From Angiostrongylus vasorum (Eukaryota; Nematoda; Chromadorea; Rhabditida; Metastrongylidae), in NCBI GenBank assembly GCA_018806985.1, contig JADANN010000461.1, forward strand, positions 186,001 to 250,000: a DNA stretch of 64,000 nucleotides, given 5' to 3'. The position numbers and the translations under genes were made by a program. Within the stretch, counting starts at the first letter, position 1, and every line of letters begins with the position of its first letter. Positions 38,975 to 50,985 of this stretch are shown here, piece by piece. The notes under the pieces were generated by a model. That model had not been told where the DNA came from and did not search any database. It saw only the letters and a program-made list of their open reading frames with translations.

Positions 38975-39475
38975 ATATAACTTCAATAATGCTGAGATAT
39001 TTGCAAAACTCCGGACCGCAGGTGTCTGCGGTGGGGAAAGAACGCGTTATTGTCCTTTCCGGGGAGTAACGCGTTCACCACCACACCATGCGGGTCCTTC
39101 GTTTCGCCTGTCTCTCAGCTAGTTCTTCGAGTTTTGCAAATATCTCAGCATCATTGAAGTTATATTTCGCAATATAACCTGCCATTAAAAAAGAGTAGGC
39201 ACTAAATAAAACGGTTAAGATTGTGATTATAACTAAAGCCTTAGCTTAACTGGATTCATTGCCGATTTTAGTTCCCCAGATCAATCCCGCCGACGGCTGA
39301 TTGCTGATGGTAGAGGATCGATTGAACTATCTGAGAGACAGGCGAAACGATGGACCCGCATGGGTGTGGTGGTGAACGCGCTACTCCCTGGAAAGAACAA
39401 TAGCCCGTTTTTTTCCCAACCGGATACACCTGCGGTCTGGAGTTTTGCAAATATCTCATTGGAGTTTTATTTCCT
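38975..39475. mobile_element. SINE-C family, inverted pair
   Basis: The left copy contains GCTGAGATATTTGCAAAACT, CGGACCGCAGGTGTCTGCGG and CGAGTTTTGCAAATATCTCA. The right copy is in the other orientation, with GGTGTGGTGGTGAACGCGCT and GGAGTTTTGCAAATATCTCA. Together they could fold into a long hairpin. Confidence 0.7.
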
Positions 39476-42400
39476 GGTATCATTTTCACGATTTGAATAC
39501 TTTTTGTGTGGGCATTCACTAATTTTTTATCGACTTTTTTAAAGAGCGGCGCAAATAGAGGAAGTTTGCAAAACCATATGATATCCAATGATTAAGATCG
39601 TGGTTAGGGGGCGTTCAGGAGATGTACAAAAGAAGCTCATCTGCACAGAAGGATCACCGAAGAATTCGAAATTTGTCTCGAAGGACAAAAGTGTAGAAAG
39701 GATCGTAATTCTAAAAAAAAGCCTACTGGCTAGCTGGAAAAATCTCCACAGCTTAAGTGCGGCTTGACACATTTGTTTATGAACTTTACGTAAAGAACAT
39801 ATGCTTGATCAGAAACATATCAGCTGAATTGTTTCTACTAAAGAGTCTTCATAAAGACGGCTCACTCAAGTGCTAAAGCACTCGCTTAACCACTTCACGA
39901 CATCTAAACAGAGCTCATGACGCATACAGATAAAAAATGTCTTCGTTGAAGCTCTTCAAGATGAAAATGTCAACATGGAAAATTAATCAAAACATCTAAA
40001 AAAGACTTAACGCATTGTTAGCCATCTAAGAAACAAAATCTGAAAGAAAAAAGAAAAAAAACTCTACTAATCGAACTAGTAATGGTTGTGGACAAAAAAC
40101 TGGAAATGAAAAAAAGAAACGTCTCGCTAGAAGCTTTAAATTATGACGAACTTCGCTCAGTACTAGAACGGGGTCCAGTCTGTCAGATGGACTTCATCCA
40201 GGAAGATTTCAAAAAATGCTGCTTCTATTTGTCGAAGGAATTCGTCTACTAAACAGAACAACTTGTGCTGTTATGCTAATTGGAGGCCACTGAAGTTATT
40301 TGAGACGAGTAAATGATCCAAGCACTCCAATGATTTACTGCCTCACCATAGTTGGAGAAGCTGGCTACAACATGGTCTATCCAGTTGAGAATGAGCATAA
40401 CAGCTTCACAAAGGACACCATTTAGGACCAAACCGATGCCACATTTCACCATTGGCCTGAGAGGAATGTTGTTTCGTGGTGGCAAACCTTCCTGCGATTC
40501 CTTAGAGTCGCCAACTGTCTGTAGTGAAGTCTTGGGATAAGCCTAGCATGACAATCTCGAGACTTTAGACAATGAGAACCTACCCAAGTAGTAAATTAGC
40601 AAGTCAACTGGAAGAAATGCTGGAGCCTATAGGATTCTTTTTGAAGGCACACTATTCAAATGTTCAACTGAGTAAGTAAATCACTACGAGACCAACGTGC
40701 CATACATTATCCTACATCCAACTACTGCCTAAATGTACCGTATTTTAAAAAATTCTTTGACCCAAGAAACCCACATTTGTGTTGTTAGTAAGAAGTCTGG
40801 CAGGCACGAAAACGGAGACGGTGGAGTTTACTCGTATAGAAGAGTGGTTTTCATGGTAACGCTTCGAATCTTCTGCACTACTCTTCTACTCGAATAATGC
40901 AAAGGAAACGAGGGATTTTCGTCTTGTGAATGGCCGATTTACCGAAAGCTTTACATTCTGCGACTTTCTCATTGAGTGCAGAATAGCGGATTTGTTTTTT
41001 TTCTATTGAAGAAAGACAACCAGAGGAACGGAGAGAACGTGTGAGTGAGCCTGAGAGTGAAAATGGACTTATAAGGGGAAGAGCCTCTACTAGCGATGAG
41101 ATCGCTGTCGCGGCTGTCATCTTGCGTGCCTGAAAAGAGCGTTTTGGATTCCGCAACTTCATGAACATCATGTAGAGCTTAGTGACTTAACGGTGCAATT
41201 CAGAACTTGACAGGTTCGGTGAAATTAAAGATGCTTTCAGTAGCTTCTCAGTGTAACGGCAATGTAATTGCAGCCCAGTACAAATGAGAAAACGGCCAAC
41301 TTAGATTTCAAAAATCGCACTTTCTCAATGAAAACAAGTACCACTTCGACAAAACGTGATTAATTAGTGTAATGTTAAACGTTATGCTTCCGAAAAAAAA
41401 CTTAAAAATTAAAAAAAGTTGAAAAAGGAAAACATTCCCGCTCCTCGTTTTTCAACGCAGTTGCTGTCAAACGGTTTTGCTTAAAGTGTTCTTTTCGTAA
41501 TTTAACCTCGACATTGCCATTTAAATTTCCTGCTGAGAGTTCTTTTTAGTTCCAGAATCATATCAAATATGGATACAATGTGCACGACAGGGACTAGTGG
41601 GGTATTAGACATTCACGCCCAATTGTTAGCTGGCAATTTCCACGAAGAAGGCCTGTTGTCGGAGTTTCAAGTTTCTTTGTAACCAGAAAGTTATCCATAG
41701 AGCGAATAACTACATACGTTAATTTATGCACCCATTCCTTAGTCTCGTTAACGTTAATGATTTACCGCCTCAGTCTGGCTGAAGGTGTTCAGGAAAGACA
41801 AGCAGTAACAGCACAGATGCCGTTAGCAAAATGGTTTCCCAAGCCGCGGAGATATTCCAAAATTCCACTCGTAAACCAGGAACTCCGCAAAGCTAAGTAA
41901 GTGCTCTGTATTTTCGTACAAAAGACGAGAGCGGAAACAAGTTACTGCTGGGAATCGCTGTCGTTCCGCCGAAAGTCTAAAGTTGCAGATCGCTTTTCGT
42001 TTATAAGGCGTAGCATCTCCCTATAGTGACTTCGGAAAACCGAAGGTCGACTAACGGGAGATTTCCAGGAGGAAATTCTTTCCCGAGCAGCAAATTGCTG
42101 CTCATTTGCAAATTGTTCAGAAGGTTAAACGACTTTGCGAAGACAAGGCATTAACTTGATGAAGAATTCAACTATGCATTCCAGCAGTTATTTTCAGATG
42201 CAAAAATATTGAAGGTTTATTAGTAGCATATTTATAACAAATCGACTGCACACAATGAGTTTTCAGGAACGATCAATCCCTAAAAACGCACTATGCATTG
42301 CAATCCATTCGTAGGTGACTGAAAGGGTTACTGATTACTTTTAGGGGTTTTCTCTTGCATCAAATCATTCTCACTCATTCAATAATTGTTTCTCTCCTCC

Positions 42401-43259
42401 CAGACAAATCGGATACCAATTTGCCGAATCCAGAAGGACGAAATGCTTTATTTTAGGAGTTAGGTCCAGACACCGATTCTGTGTGTGTTGAAGCGCCGCT
42501 CTAACCACTGCGTTGAAAAAATAGTTTTTGCGAACAAAAAACTCTCTAACAGTATTTTTTCATCATAGTAAGAAAAAATCAACCCAATATCCTTTTCAAG
42601 ACGACCAGCATGTCATCTAATCTCATTTCAAGCCGAAAAATTCCGACAAGTGCGTCTAATTCAGGCCAAGAGATGACAACAAGATGATCGTGTGGACTGC
42701 TTGCCTGCCTGACTCCCTATCCGTTTGAGTACCTCCTTGTCCAACAAGTCATATGTGTTCAATGAAATTGTGGATAAACGATAAATAGAATCCGGAAAAG
42801 AGGAATGGCACGTCTGCTAGTGCTTCAATTAAGAAATATGTGGATAGAAAACGCATAGGTGAATTCGTAATTCATGTTTTCATAATTTCGTACGACGATA
42901 CTCCGATGTTACAGCTACGCACAACGTAGAAAGTCAAAGGAAGTTGATGGATTCCAACGCTTACATTGAAAATTGGAAATGTCGGAAAATTTCATCCAAA
43001 ATAGATGTGCAAATCAATTGTAATATGAGAATTCGTGGATTGAGAAGTTGATGTAAAAACTCATAGAACGTGGGAAAAATAAAAGTTCTTCCCTAAAACA
43101 TCAATAAACAATGGAGTAGAAATCTTTAAATCGAACTAAAACATTTAATTTTCTATCGAACTAGAAAAGGAAAAACGTGTAGCACTGATGAAATTATATT
43201 GCATTATGTCCTGAAAATGACAACGATCTGTTGTTGAGCGTTGCCGCAGAATGAGGGTA
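39476..43259. other. Unassigned intergenic stretch with minor repeat remnants
   Basis: About 3.8 kb. Recognisable pieces are a SINE-B head-like fragment at 41,759-41,800 (GATTTACCGCCTCAGTCTGG) and a decayed minus-strand SINE-A at about 42,395-42,520 (GGATACCAATTTGCCGA). On the minus strand at about 41,060-41,135, CTCTTTTCAG precedes a frame reading GTQDDSRDSDLIASRGSSPY, a possible lone exon. Nothing else is supported. Confidence 0.3.
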
Positions 43260-43283
43260 ATAAGCGACCACGCCCAGTCGACG

Positions 43284-43400
43284 TCAACCAACCGCCTCTG
43301 TTCTTGTTGCTGCCTCTGTTGCTATTGCTTTTGCTGTTGCTGTAGCTGTCGCTGTTGATTCTTTGCTGGTGCTGCTGCCATTGTTGTTGCTGAAGCCGTG
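43284..43400 (-). repeat. Imperfect CAG/CAA-rich tract
   Basis: On the minus strand a run of CAA, CAG, AGC and ACA trinucleotides. Depending on frame it reads Gln-rich (LQQQQWQQHQQR), Ser/Asn-rich or Ala/Thr-rich. It may be part of a low-complexity exon, but no gene context is visible. Confidence 0.5.
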
Positions 43401-43736
43401 TTGAAGATGTGTTGCACTCTTGTTTGACTGGGTACTAACGGGATGCCCAAGTTGGACGGATGCCAGTCTGTTGTGATGGGTGAAATTCACGATCGATGTT
43501 CCTTAGAAAGTGCCAGTTAAAGAGAAGTAATTATTTTCCAGCACCACTCATTAATATGTGATCACGTAACTCTATCTAATGTGCCATAACAGCTGTCGAG
43601 GTCACTAGAATGGAGCTAGAAGTTATGTAGAGTGTGATAAAGCAAGAGTTCATGAGAAATGATCTAGCGCTTTGCGAAATCTTTTTTCTTCTTCTGCAAA
43701 CTGCTCATTAGTGAACCACTTTTGCTTTCTTTGCAG

Positions 43737-44016
43737 GATATTCCAGAAAGTCTCTTTCCAAAGAACTGGTAAGATACCAGATTGCGAAAAATGCGGTAGA
43801 AGCACAAACATAACAAGAATCAGATTCGGGAAGGTCCTCTCTTATGAGTATTTGTTTACTGGCAACATAGACGTCCTCCACGTCGACCACAGCAGTATGT
43901 CGAGCACACTATGCCGTCTTTCACTATTATTTTCCGATTGTAGACGTCGATTTTTTCGACGTTCAGATTTCAAGGAGATTGAGGCCGACTTCCCTTGTGA
44001 TGAATACGAGCAGTGA
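43737..44016 (+). pseudogene. Nuclear-receptor-zinc-finger-like fragment (tentative)
   Basis: Behind a good acceptor (CTTTCTTTGCAG|, 43,736) a frame reads CEKCGRSTNITRIRFG (43,783-43,830), like the start of a nematode nuclear hormone receptor DNA-binding domain (C-X2-C-G-R-x-T-N). About 100 nt further in the same frame is CRRRFFRRS, then DFKEIEADFPCDEYEQ and TGA. FFRR is the P-box-adjacent hallmark. The second Cys pair of the first finger is missing or displaced; another frame reads VCRAHYAVF there. It is either a decayed receptor, a mis-joined exon pair or a coincidence. Confidence 0.3.
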
Positions 44017-44289
44017 ACCCGTCCAGAAGAGCATTTAAGAGCGTATGTGTCAGCACTCCAGTCACCGTTGTTGCCATCACACAGAACGGCAAGTCTTTTG
44101 GCCGTCGCATAGAAAAAAAGTACGAATCTGAATGCATACAACATTTGCAAGGTTTCCCTTTCTTGTTAGTAAGATTGGCTTGAGAGAAAACCGGTACGAT
44201 AAATGACATCTATTCAGGACAGGTTCATCGGATGTCTGCTGCAGTGAGAGAGAAGTGGCACGATGAGCCCATGTCAGCTTAAATGATTT

Positions 44290-44515
44290 AGTCAGCTATA
44301 TATTTTAGACCAAACATGATTCTTTTTTGAATGGCAACTGATCAACATTCTCGTTGTGCAAAAGAGCATTTCCGAGTGAAGTTTTTCATTCAATCGGTGT
44401 TCTACTCCAGTAGATTTGACTCGATGCGACAAGGAACACGCATTTCGCGGTGGCGGCTCACTCTGGACCATCACCACCACCTCGTATTAACGCAGCTTTA
44501 AAGAAGGAGAAGGCA
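44290..44515. mobile_element. TIR-D element, partial copy
   Basis: Shares the TIR-D interior: TTTCCGAGTGAAGTTTTTCA, GGTGTTCTACTCCAGTAGAT and CGATGCGACAAGGA. Ends near CACCTCGTATTAACGCAGC. The left end is not clear. Confidence 0.55.
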
Positions 44516-45904
44516 CGGTGTGTTACCATAATCATTGAAGAAAGTAAACGTAATTCATTTTCATTGAATATAGGCGAAATCTCCTCAGTACTCGCTCAGA
44601 ATTTCCTTCCATAAAAAGAACAAACACTAATCCTTGACCAAGTAATTATAATGCAGAATGATTTCTAAAAATTCTGGAAGAATTTTATAGGCATTCTGAA
44701 TCACAGTGAACTCACTGGGTAAAAATATCCACCAAAAAAGGCTGCAATGGTGTTTCTACCCCAGAAATAAGCCATGGTCTAAGCAGCAGTGCCATAAACA
44801 TCTTAGTTCGGTCACTTCTCAACTAATTGGCTGTTAAAAAAGCAACTGGAATGAACTGTGAATTTTTTGTTATTCGACCCAGAATTTTTATAAAAACAAG
44901 AAATTCAAAGGTGAACAGATGTAAAGATCAACCACTAATTGCCAAGGAATAAGCAGAGCACCTTTGTGTATCAAGCCTAGTCGAAACTTAATATACGTGT
45001 CTAACATAAATCACAAAGAAAAAAACACAATGTGTACTTAACACTCCAAGCCTTCACGATAGTTGGCAGTCGCATTTGAAATCTCACTAGTGCTTTTTGG
45101 ACGAATGAACCAAAAAAAGGGCTTCTTATCTAATCACACTTTAAACTTGCGACAAAAACAAAATTACTTGAGGCGGAGATGTAACACAATTAAAGTGTAG
45201 ATGATTATATTGGTGGGTGTGTGTGTGTCCCATGTAAATATAATTACGTAAGCCTTATAACATAAAAACGAAACGTTGCACCAGATAACAACCTACTCAA
45301 TTTGTTAGCAACTAGGATATCAACAGCGCTGACGAGTCAACCATGGTATAATGTCCTTCTTTAATGGCTAACTTTCTTTACTAATATATCACACAATGCT
45401 AGAATTAAATATCTAAGAGACACAAATCACCTCTTATAATTATGCATCTTGTCGTGCGTCGTTCACTGGGCAGCTACAAAACGCGTACTTCATCAATCAT
45501 GGTACGACAATCAGAAAATAGGAAGAGATCTATATTACGCTATTCTGGTGTTCTTTACAGTAGTGCATATTGAATGAAGTTATTAATAGCGGTTATCTGA
45601 TTATTGGCAAAAATTAATAACTCGCTGGACGGATATAGATGGAATTAGGTGTAGTAAATATGTTATAGTTGAATCGCCCTTTTCGGTTAACCAACGTCTC
45701 CGACGTAACCATCGCTGCCGCCGACGTTGCAGCTGCCGCCAGTCATAACAATATGGTTGTCCTTAGGGAAAGAGTCCCTAATGAATATATTTATCAAGAA
45801 GGCTGAAGTCATTAACTTATTTACTAGTGAAAGCGAACTCTAACATTAATGTCCTAGCTTTTACTTTACCCTTTCTGTCTCTTTCTCTTTCAAGCAAGGC
45901 GCTA
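44516..45904. other. Unassigned intergenic stretch
   Basis: AT-rich with no recognised repeat family, exon or RNA gene. Confidence 0.35.
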
Positions 45905-46276
45905 TATGAACTGTAACCACAAGGATGCTGAGAAATGGTCAAAATTCGGAAACTTAGCTGCGCATCGAACCGGCGATTATCCTTATCGGAGTATCGCGTA
46001 CTCACTACACCAACCGAGTCCCTTGTTTCACCTTCCTCTCTGCCATTTGTTTACCCTAATTGTATTACCAGCAATCACCAGACAACAAGAACGGTTTGAG
46101 GAGCACAAATCGGCATTGAACCCAGTTATGCTGAGGCTGTAGTCGAAATCACATTGTATGACTTTTTATCTACTGCTCACTATTTTTTCAAGGTCCAACT
46201 TAAGCTAACGCCGACATGTGCTTCCCAGATCATTCCCGTTGACGGATGAATGCTGATAACATATATATATATATAT
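45905..46276 (-). mobile_element. tRNA-derived SINE (SINE-C related) and (AT)n tract
   Basis: Minus strand: A-box-like GTTGGTGTAGTGAGTACGCG and B-box CCGGTTCGATGC (about 45,963-45,974). The right side shares GTTATGCTGAGGCTGTAGTC and GAATGCTGATAAC with other copies. It ends at (AT)8 at 46,261-46,276. Confidence 0.7.
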
Positions 46277-46769
46277 GTGAAGCACAGCTGAGAGAAAAGG
46301 AATCCAAGGACTTCGATTGGTGTGCACGATAGAATAAGAGTTCCCGGCAAAGGTAATTAATAGCACGAAGGCCAGGTGAGATTCCTAGTTTTGCTCATAT
46401 TTCAGAACATTTTTGTGGTTCTAACATTAACCGTTACCTAACCAGAACACTGATAAATCCATCATATTCATCTCGGTATTTTTTCCAAACGAATTCAAGA
46501 AAAAATGTGGAATGCGAAGTGGTTAGTGATGCCATCGGTCAGGAAGCAAAGGCGATAGTTCGATGCCGCCCAACGCTCTTCTCCAAACCACGTAGGAACG
46601 CCTTCGCATGACTATTTACATGATTACAAGAAGAATAAACTCGATTACCATTTTTCGACAAAAAAAACGACATTTTTTTGATGCCCCTCCCCATGGCTGG
46701 GTGTCACTCATCGTCACTCGTGAATAACATCCCGGGTGGTCCAACGGCAAGGTGGGAGCTTTTGGAAAA

Positions 46770-47100
46770 TTCGCGTCTTTTCATATGCTGGATCTTCATT
46801 AATACTATGTAATCTACCGAATTGTGGGGCTACTGTAACATATGTCCACGCTCTGAGGAAGGCGATGTCGCCGAAAAGAACACCTATACCATCCTCGCGT
46901 CGACTAAAAAAGGGCAGTTCTTAAGAACAGATATACATTCAACGACATTATTGAAGAAGGCGAAATTCTCAAACAGCAGCCTAACAACACGCGAAGTGTT
47001 TGAAGATCTTTATCGACGATGAATGCGAGAAGAACGAATCGAAGACGAGAAGTGCTCGGACCCGCACAGTAGACGTGATGACGGGTCATGTAGAATAAAT
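46770..47100 (+). mobile_element. PLE end fragment with hammerhead-like core, plus short shared repeat
   Basis: 46,770-46,925 matches the PLE 3' tail at 33.3-33.48 kb (GGATCTTCATTAATACT, then CACCTATACCATCCTCGCGT). The following 46,930-47,095 matches about 880-1,020. Confidence 0.65.
46853..46880 (+). ncRNA. Hammerhead-ribozyme-like core with intact stem II
   Basis: CTGAGGA, A, stem GGCG / loop ATGT / stem CGCC, then GAAA. The loop differs from other copies while the stem pairing is retained. The sequence after GAAA diverges (AGAACA instead of CGTCAG). Confidence 0.55.
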
Positions 47101-47599
47101 AAATAAAGAATATTTCTTGGGAAATTTCGTGCCTAAGGAGTGTAAGTTATCGAATTTTTCAAATCGTTCCACTTAAATAATAATTAGTTCACTGTATTCG
47201 ATTCACTATGAAACACTCGATTATGGATCTTAGCGCGATATGTGACTCACTATTTTACAATTCTAGGATAATATTGCACTTTGTTTTTCTGAGGTATTTA
47301 TCTTGCGGATTTTTTCAAGACGAGAAGTCTATGAAGCCGAATAAGTTTTAAGCATCCAGACGATAATAAGTGAGCATTTCAACACAAAAAAAGGCTTCAA
47401 GAAAGATTAAAGTATCCACTCTAACCCTTTGATTTATTTTCAATCAATTTCTATTTTACTAAACGAGTACGGTAGTTAGGGATCTCTTCGTCTTGTTATT
47501 CGTTTAGAACTTCTCCCGGTTCGTCATCTCCATTTGCACATGATGAATAATTCGCTCCTACACACGACATCTTCTCGAGGGCGCTTGTCATTACCCGTT

Positions 47600-47838
47600 T
47601 TGAATTGTCGCCCGGATGTTAGAGACATGACCAAACTGCCTTTCTTGACCCACCACCAAAATTCCAGGAAGACATAGCATATCAGAGCCCGAAAACGATT
47701 TAAACAGTAACGTCTAAGTAGTAGAACACGCATGTTCACAGGAGATAAATTCCGCACATTGTATTTATGTTTGTTACAGTGTTCCATTACTAAACAGTTA
47801 AAAAGTTTCCCACGGTTTTCATCTGTGCATAGACCTGT
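47600..47838 (-). CDS. Possible two-exon fragment of an unrecognised Cys-containing protein
   Basis: Behind TTTTTTCTCACAG| (AG at about 47,838) a minus-strand frame reads LCTDENRGKLFNCLVMEHCN, KHKYN. A donor (AAT|GTGCGG) and acceptor (CTACTTAG|) would then join to TLLFKSFSGSDMLCLPGILV, VGQERQFGHVSNIRATIQNG, ending at a donor-like GG|GTAATG (about 47,610). Phases agree. I do not recognise the domain; it looks extracellular (paired cysteines). No flanking exons can be fixed. Confidence 0.25.
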
Positions 47839-49087
47839 GAGAAAAAAGAGAAAATAAGGTAGAAAAAATGACAATGGATGTCTTGTAACTTAAAAAACAT
47901 TGGAAGCGCTTGTCCTTTAATGGAGTGCTCATCCCCGAACACTATATAATGAAACTCTATAATGTCTTGTTAAAAAACAATAGTGCCGACAAAACGACAC
48001 ATTAAACTGTAAGATTCTTAAAAGAGTTGAAGCAAACGTAACTGAATACATCCCTTCTGAAATTTGACCACCTTCACACTAGACAATGACGAGCAAACAA
48101 AACTAAATGAAAACTTTTCTGTGAAATGCTGGTGGGCTGAAACCAACGTTTTGGCCACCCTGTTAAAAAATCATCGAGAGTGAAAAAAATTGGATTTGCT
48201 CTTTTTAACCGAAAGGAGAAGTCATTTTCTACAGTATGAAAGCTAAAGCTGTCAAATACAACAGGTTTAAAAATAAGTCTTGTATGCAGAGAAATTCCAC
48301 AAATTCTCAAAAAGGCGTACCACTGGGAATAAATAAATAAAGGAAAGAAATATTAAGAGTGAATACAGGACAACTTCCTGCCGCTCTGCTAAATTTTCAA
48401 TATTTCCTGGAATTCCTTTATTAATCTATAAAATCATCTACCAGCTGGGAAGTCCACCTTTCTCAATATTTTTTTAATCAGAAATACTAGTAACATTCCA
48501 GACCTTTGCGTAGAACACTCAAATCCTATTGAAAAGGACTTCTAGATCGTTCTTGATTCGTTTCTAGACATAATGCTCTTAAAATTGTTATTTTTTTACA
48601 GTAATCTCAATATACATTTACCAACTAACATTATCGCTGTTACTTTTTTTTTACTGTGAAACGTTAATATTTAAAACCTCCTTTATTGGAACTACTTTTA
48701 AATTGCTTCGAAGTATTCATAACAATCGAAAACGTCCCTAGTGATAAAAAAATGATTAAAGACCTTAACAAAGTTCTCTTCCGTCTATTTTAAGGAATTT
48801 TTAGACTCGTTACACTTAAAGGTCTGCTCTAGAGTAACGGCAATCGGCTTGCTTTTTTCCTCTGATTCTGTAGGGCACAGAATTGCAAACGAAAGATACG
48901 AAAAGCGACATGAACAAACCTTAGAGTCAAGTGATCATTTGATTCGAGCTGCTATAGAAGGGCAATACTCGTAGGCTTCCATGTTAACATCAGCTACCGA
49001 ATCTCTGTGATTCTCATGCTTCCGCGACTGTAACACAACCTTCGAGATTCGAAACTCGTTGAAGTCTGTTCCAATGTTAGTTCTTCT

Positions 49088-50039
49088 TCAACAACGACGA
49101 GTTGCACAAACTATCATAAGTGAACCAGTCTGCTCAGATATAGCTATCTCACTCCTTGCTTTAACAATACTCCACAAACAAGTCATTAAAAACATAATGA
49201 GAGTGAGAAATAGAATGGTTAGAGATGAAGCGTAATAAATTCGATATGCCCACTGGTTCGACCACGCTCCAAACAGCCTTCGATCCATCCTTCCAGAGCC
49301 GACTAATTGGAAAGTTTGCGAAGAGCTCCTACTATTCCTTAAACTGACTCTACCGCCGTGATGAAGGTTAAACAGCGATTTGACAAAGTATTCAAAAGCG
49401 TTCAACAACATTCATGAAGAAGTAGCAAAGTACCATTCATTCCTCAAGTTCAGTGAAACCCGAAGTCCTTCGTAGATGACTGGTGTAAAGTAACTATCAC
49501 AATGAAAGAAGTGCCAAGATATGTACAATATATGGTTTCGAGTTATGTGAACAAGAACGAAATAAAAGAACTCATTTAATAACGGGGGTCGAGAAATGAA
49601 AGCTCCATCACTCCGACACACGTCGAACCACTTGACTGCCTTAATGAGAAAAGCTGTTAGCTCAAGTGACACCACAGACACCAATCTGCAAGGATCTTCT
49701 GAATTGTTAGTGAGACTGACGTGAAATGCCGTCTAGTGCTGCTGTCGCACAAAGAGAGCTTATCGGTGGGAACGTTAACTAAGCTCAATTTTCTCAGTTG
49801 AAAACCGCTGACCGTCTCTCTTATTGTCAAATAACGAGAATCGCTTAGCACTGCCACAATTTCTTCCTAAAATAAACTCCTTCTTTTCTTATTTTCACAT
49901 TTTGGTTTTTCTTAGGAAGTTTTAAGTTTAGTGAGGTTGCACTAAGTGCAATGTGTTGTGGTGATAGCAAACGATAGTAATAAGGGATAAAGAATAACGC
50001 ATTTGGAAGCGACCAATCATTGCTTGGTGCGCCATGCAT
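49088..50039 (-). CDS. Unrecognised minus-strand coding-like cluster
   Basis: Successive minus-strand frames cover almost the whole interval. Behind TTATTTTAG| (about 49,866) one reads EEIVAVLSDSRYLTIRETVS, GFQLRKLSLVNVPTDKLSLC, then HFTSVSLTIQKILADW (to about 49,684). A 42-nt GTGTCT...TTAAG intron would join it to QSSGSTCVGVMELSFLDPRY and a stop. Downstream, 49,292-49,088 encodes MDRRLFGAWSNQWAYRIYYA, then a membrane helix SSLTILFLTLIMFLMTCLWS and a short tail ending CATRRC. No homology is recognised. It could be one gene, two small genes, or a decayed one. Confidence 0.3.
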
Positions 50040-50141
50040 TCCACTCTAACCACGATGACGCGGTGGTTGAATGTTGATCTGTCTAAAAGACGGACGTTTT
50101 CATATCTATTAGTCTAGTAAAGCACTCTTTCTTATACTAAT

Positions 50142-50372
50142 GGGCACGTGTGGTGCAGTGGTCGGAGGCTCCCTGCAACACATACGTGGAATCGATCCCC
50201 GCGTCCATGGCTCACTAAGCCTTCCATCCCTCGCATGTTGGTACTAGACTTCTCTGAGAGGATAGCAGCACTGGCTCGATACATCAGACCTCAAACGATG
50301 CTTAATGAAGTCGAATGCATGGCGCGTCCCTCAGGGGATTGATCAACGCCTAGAGCTTTATTCTTTTCTTAT
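50142..50372 (+). mobile_element. tRNA-derived SINE, family A, well preserved
   Basis: Head GGGCACGTGTGGTGCAGTGG, B-box-like GTGGAATCGATCCC, the full body, and tail GAATGCATGGCGCGTCCCTC then TTGATCAACGCC. A good reference copy for the family. Confidence 0.87.
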
Positions 50373-50564
50373 CCTTTCCTATACTTGCCGCCACATTTGC
50401 TGACAAGTTGTGATTCTTTGAGGGATAGGGTCCATTTAGCTCTGGATGATCGATCGAACCAATGACCACTCTATAAGTATTGAAGAACACCTCAGCCCTG
50501 TGCTACACGTCCTTCAGTAACGATGACGATACAAAAAAAAATTGGCTGGGAAAAAAGTCAAATC

Positions 50565-50985
50565 AAGAGCCTCAGTTTTGCAGTGGGTAACGTATGAGCT
50601 CCGGAACGGGTGGTCATGGGTTCGGACCTCAACTTGGGTCTCAGTTTTGCAAATATTTCAGCATCAATGTGGTTGTACCTCGTATAATTCCCTAGCACGA
50701 AAAAATGATAGGCAATGAACAAAAAAATTATACGTTGTGATCTTGAGTGCAGCCGCACCTCAAATGGTTTCAATGTCAATTTTCGCTCCCCAAATCATTC
50801 TCATTACGCATTATTGCTGATGGTATCGTTAGGATAAAAAGCTGGATAAGAGAAAAGCACAGAATGAGCTACAGTGGCGCAGTGGATAACACAAGAGCCT
50901 TCGGAGAGGCTAACTGCGTTTTCGGGTCCAGACTGGATACTGCGTTTTGCAAATGTCTCAGCCTCAATGCGGATACATTAGTATG
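50565..50985 (+). mobile_element. SINE-C family, two tRNA-like heads in tandem
   Basis: The first head has GCAGTGGGTAACGTATGAGC and GGGTTCGGACCTC; the second has AGTGGCGCAGTGGATAACAC and a GGGTCCAGACTGG B-box-like stretch. Each is followed by TTTTGCAAAT.T.TCAGC, the family mark. Confidence 0.7.

Noticed and set aside
43284..43490. Poly-Gln protein
   Set aside because: The CAG/CAA-rich tract has no consistent frame, start or flanking exon; low complexity alone is not enough.
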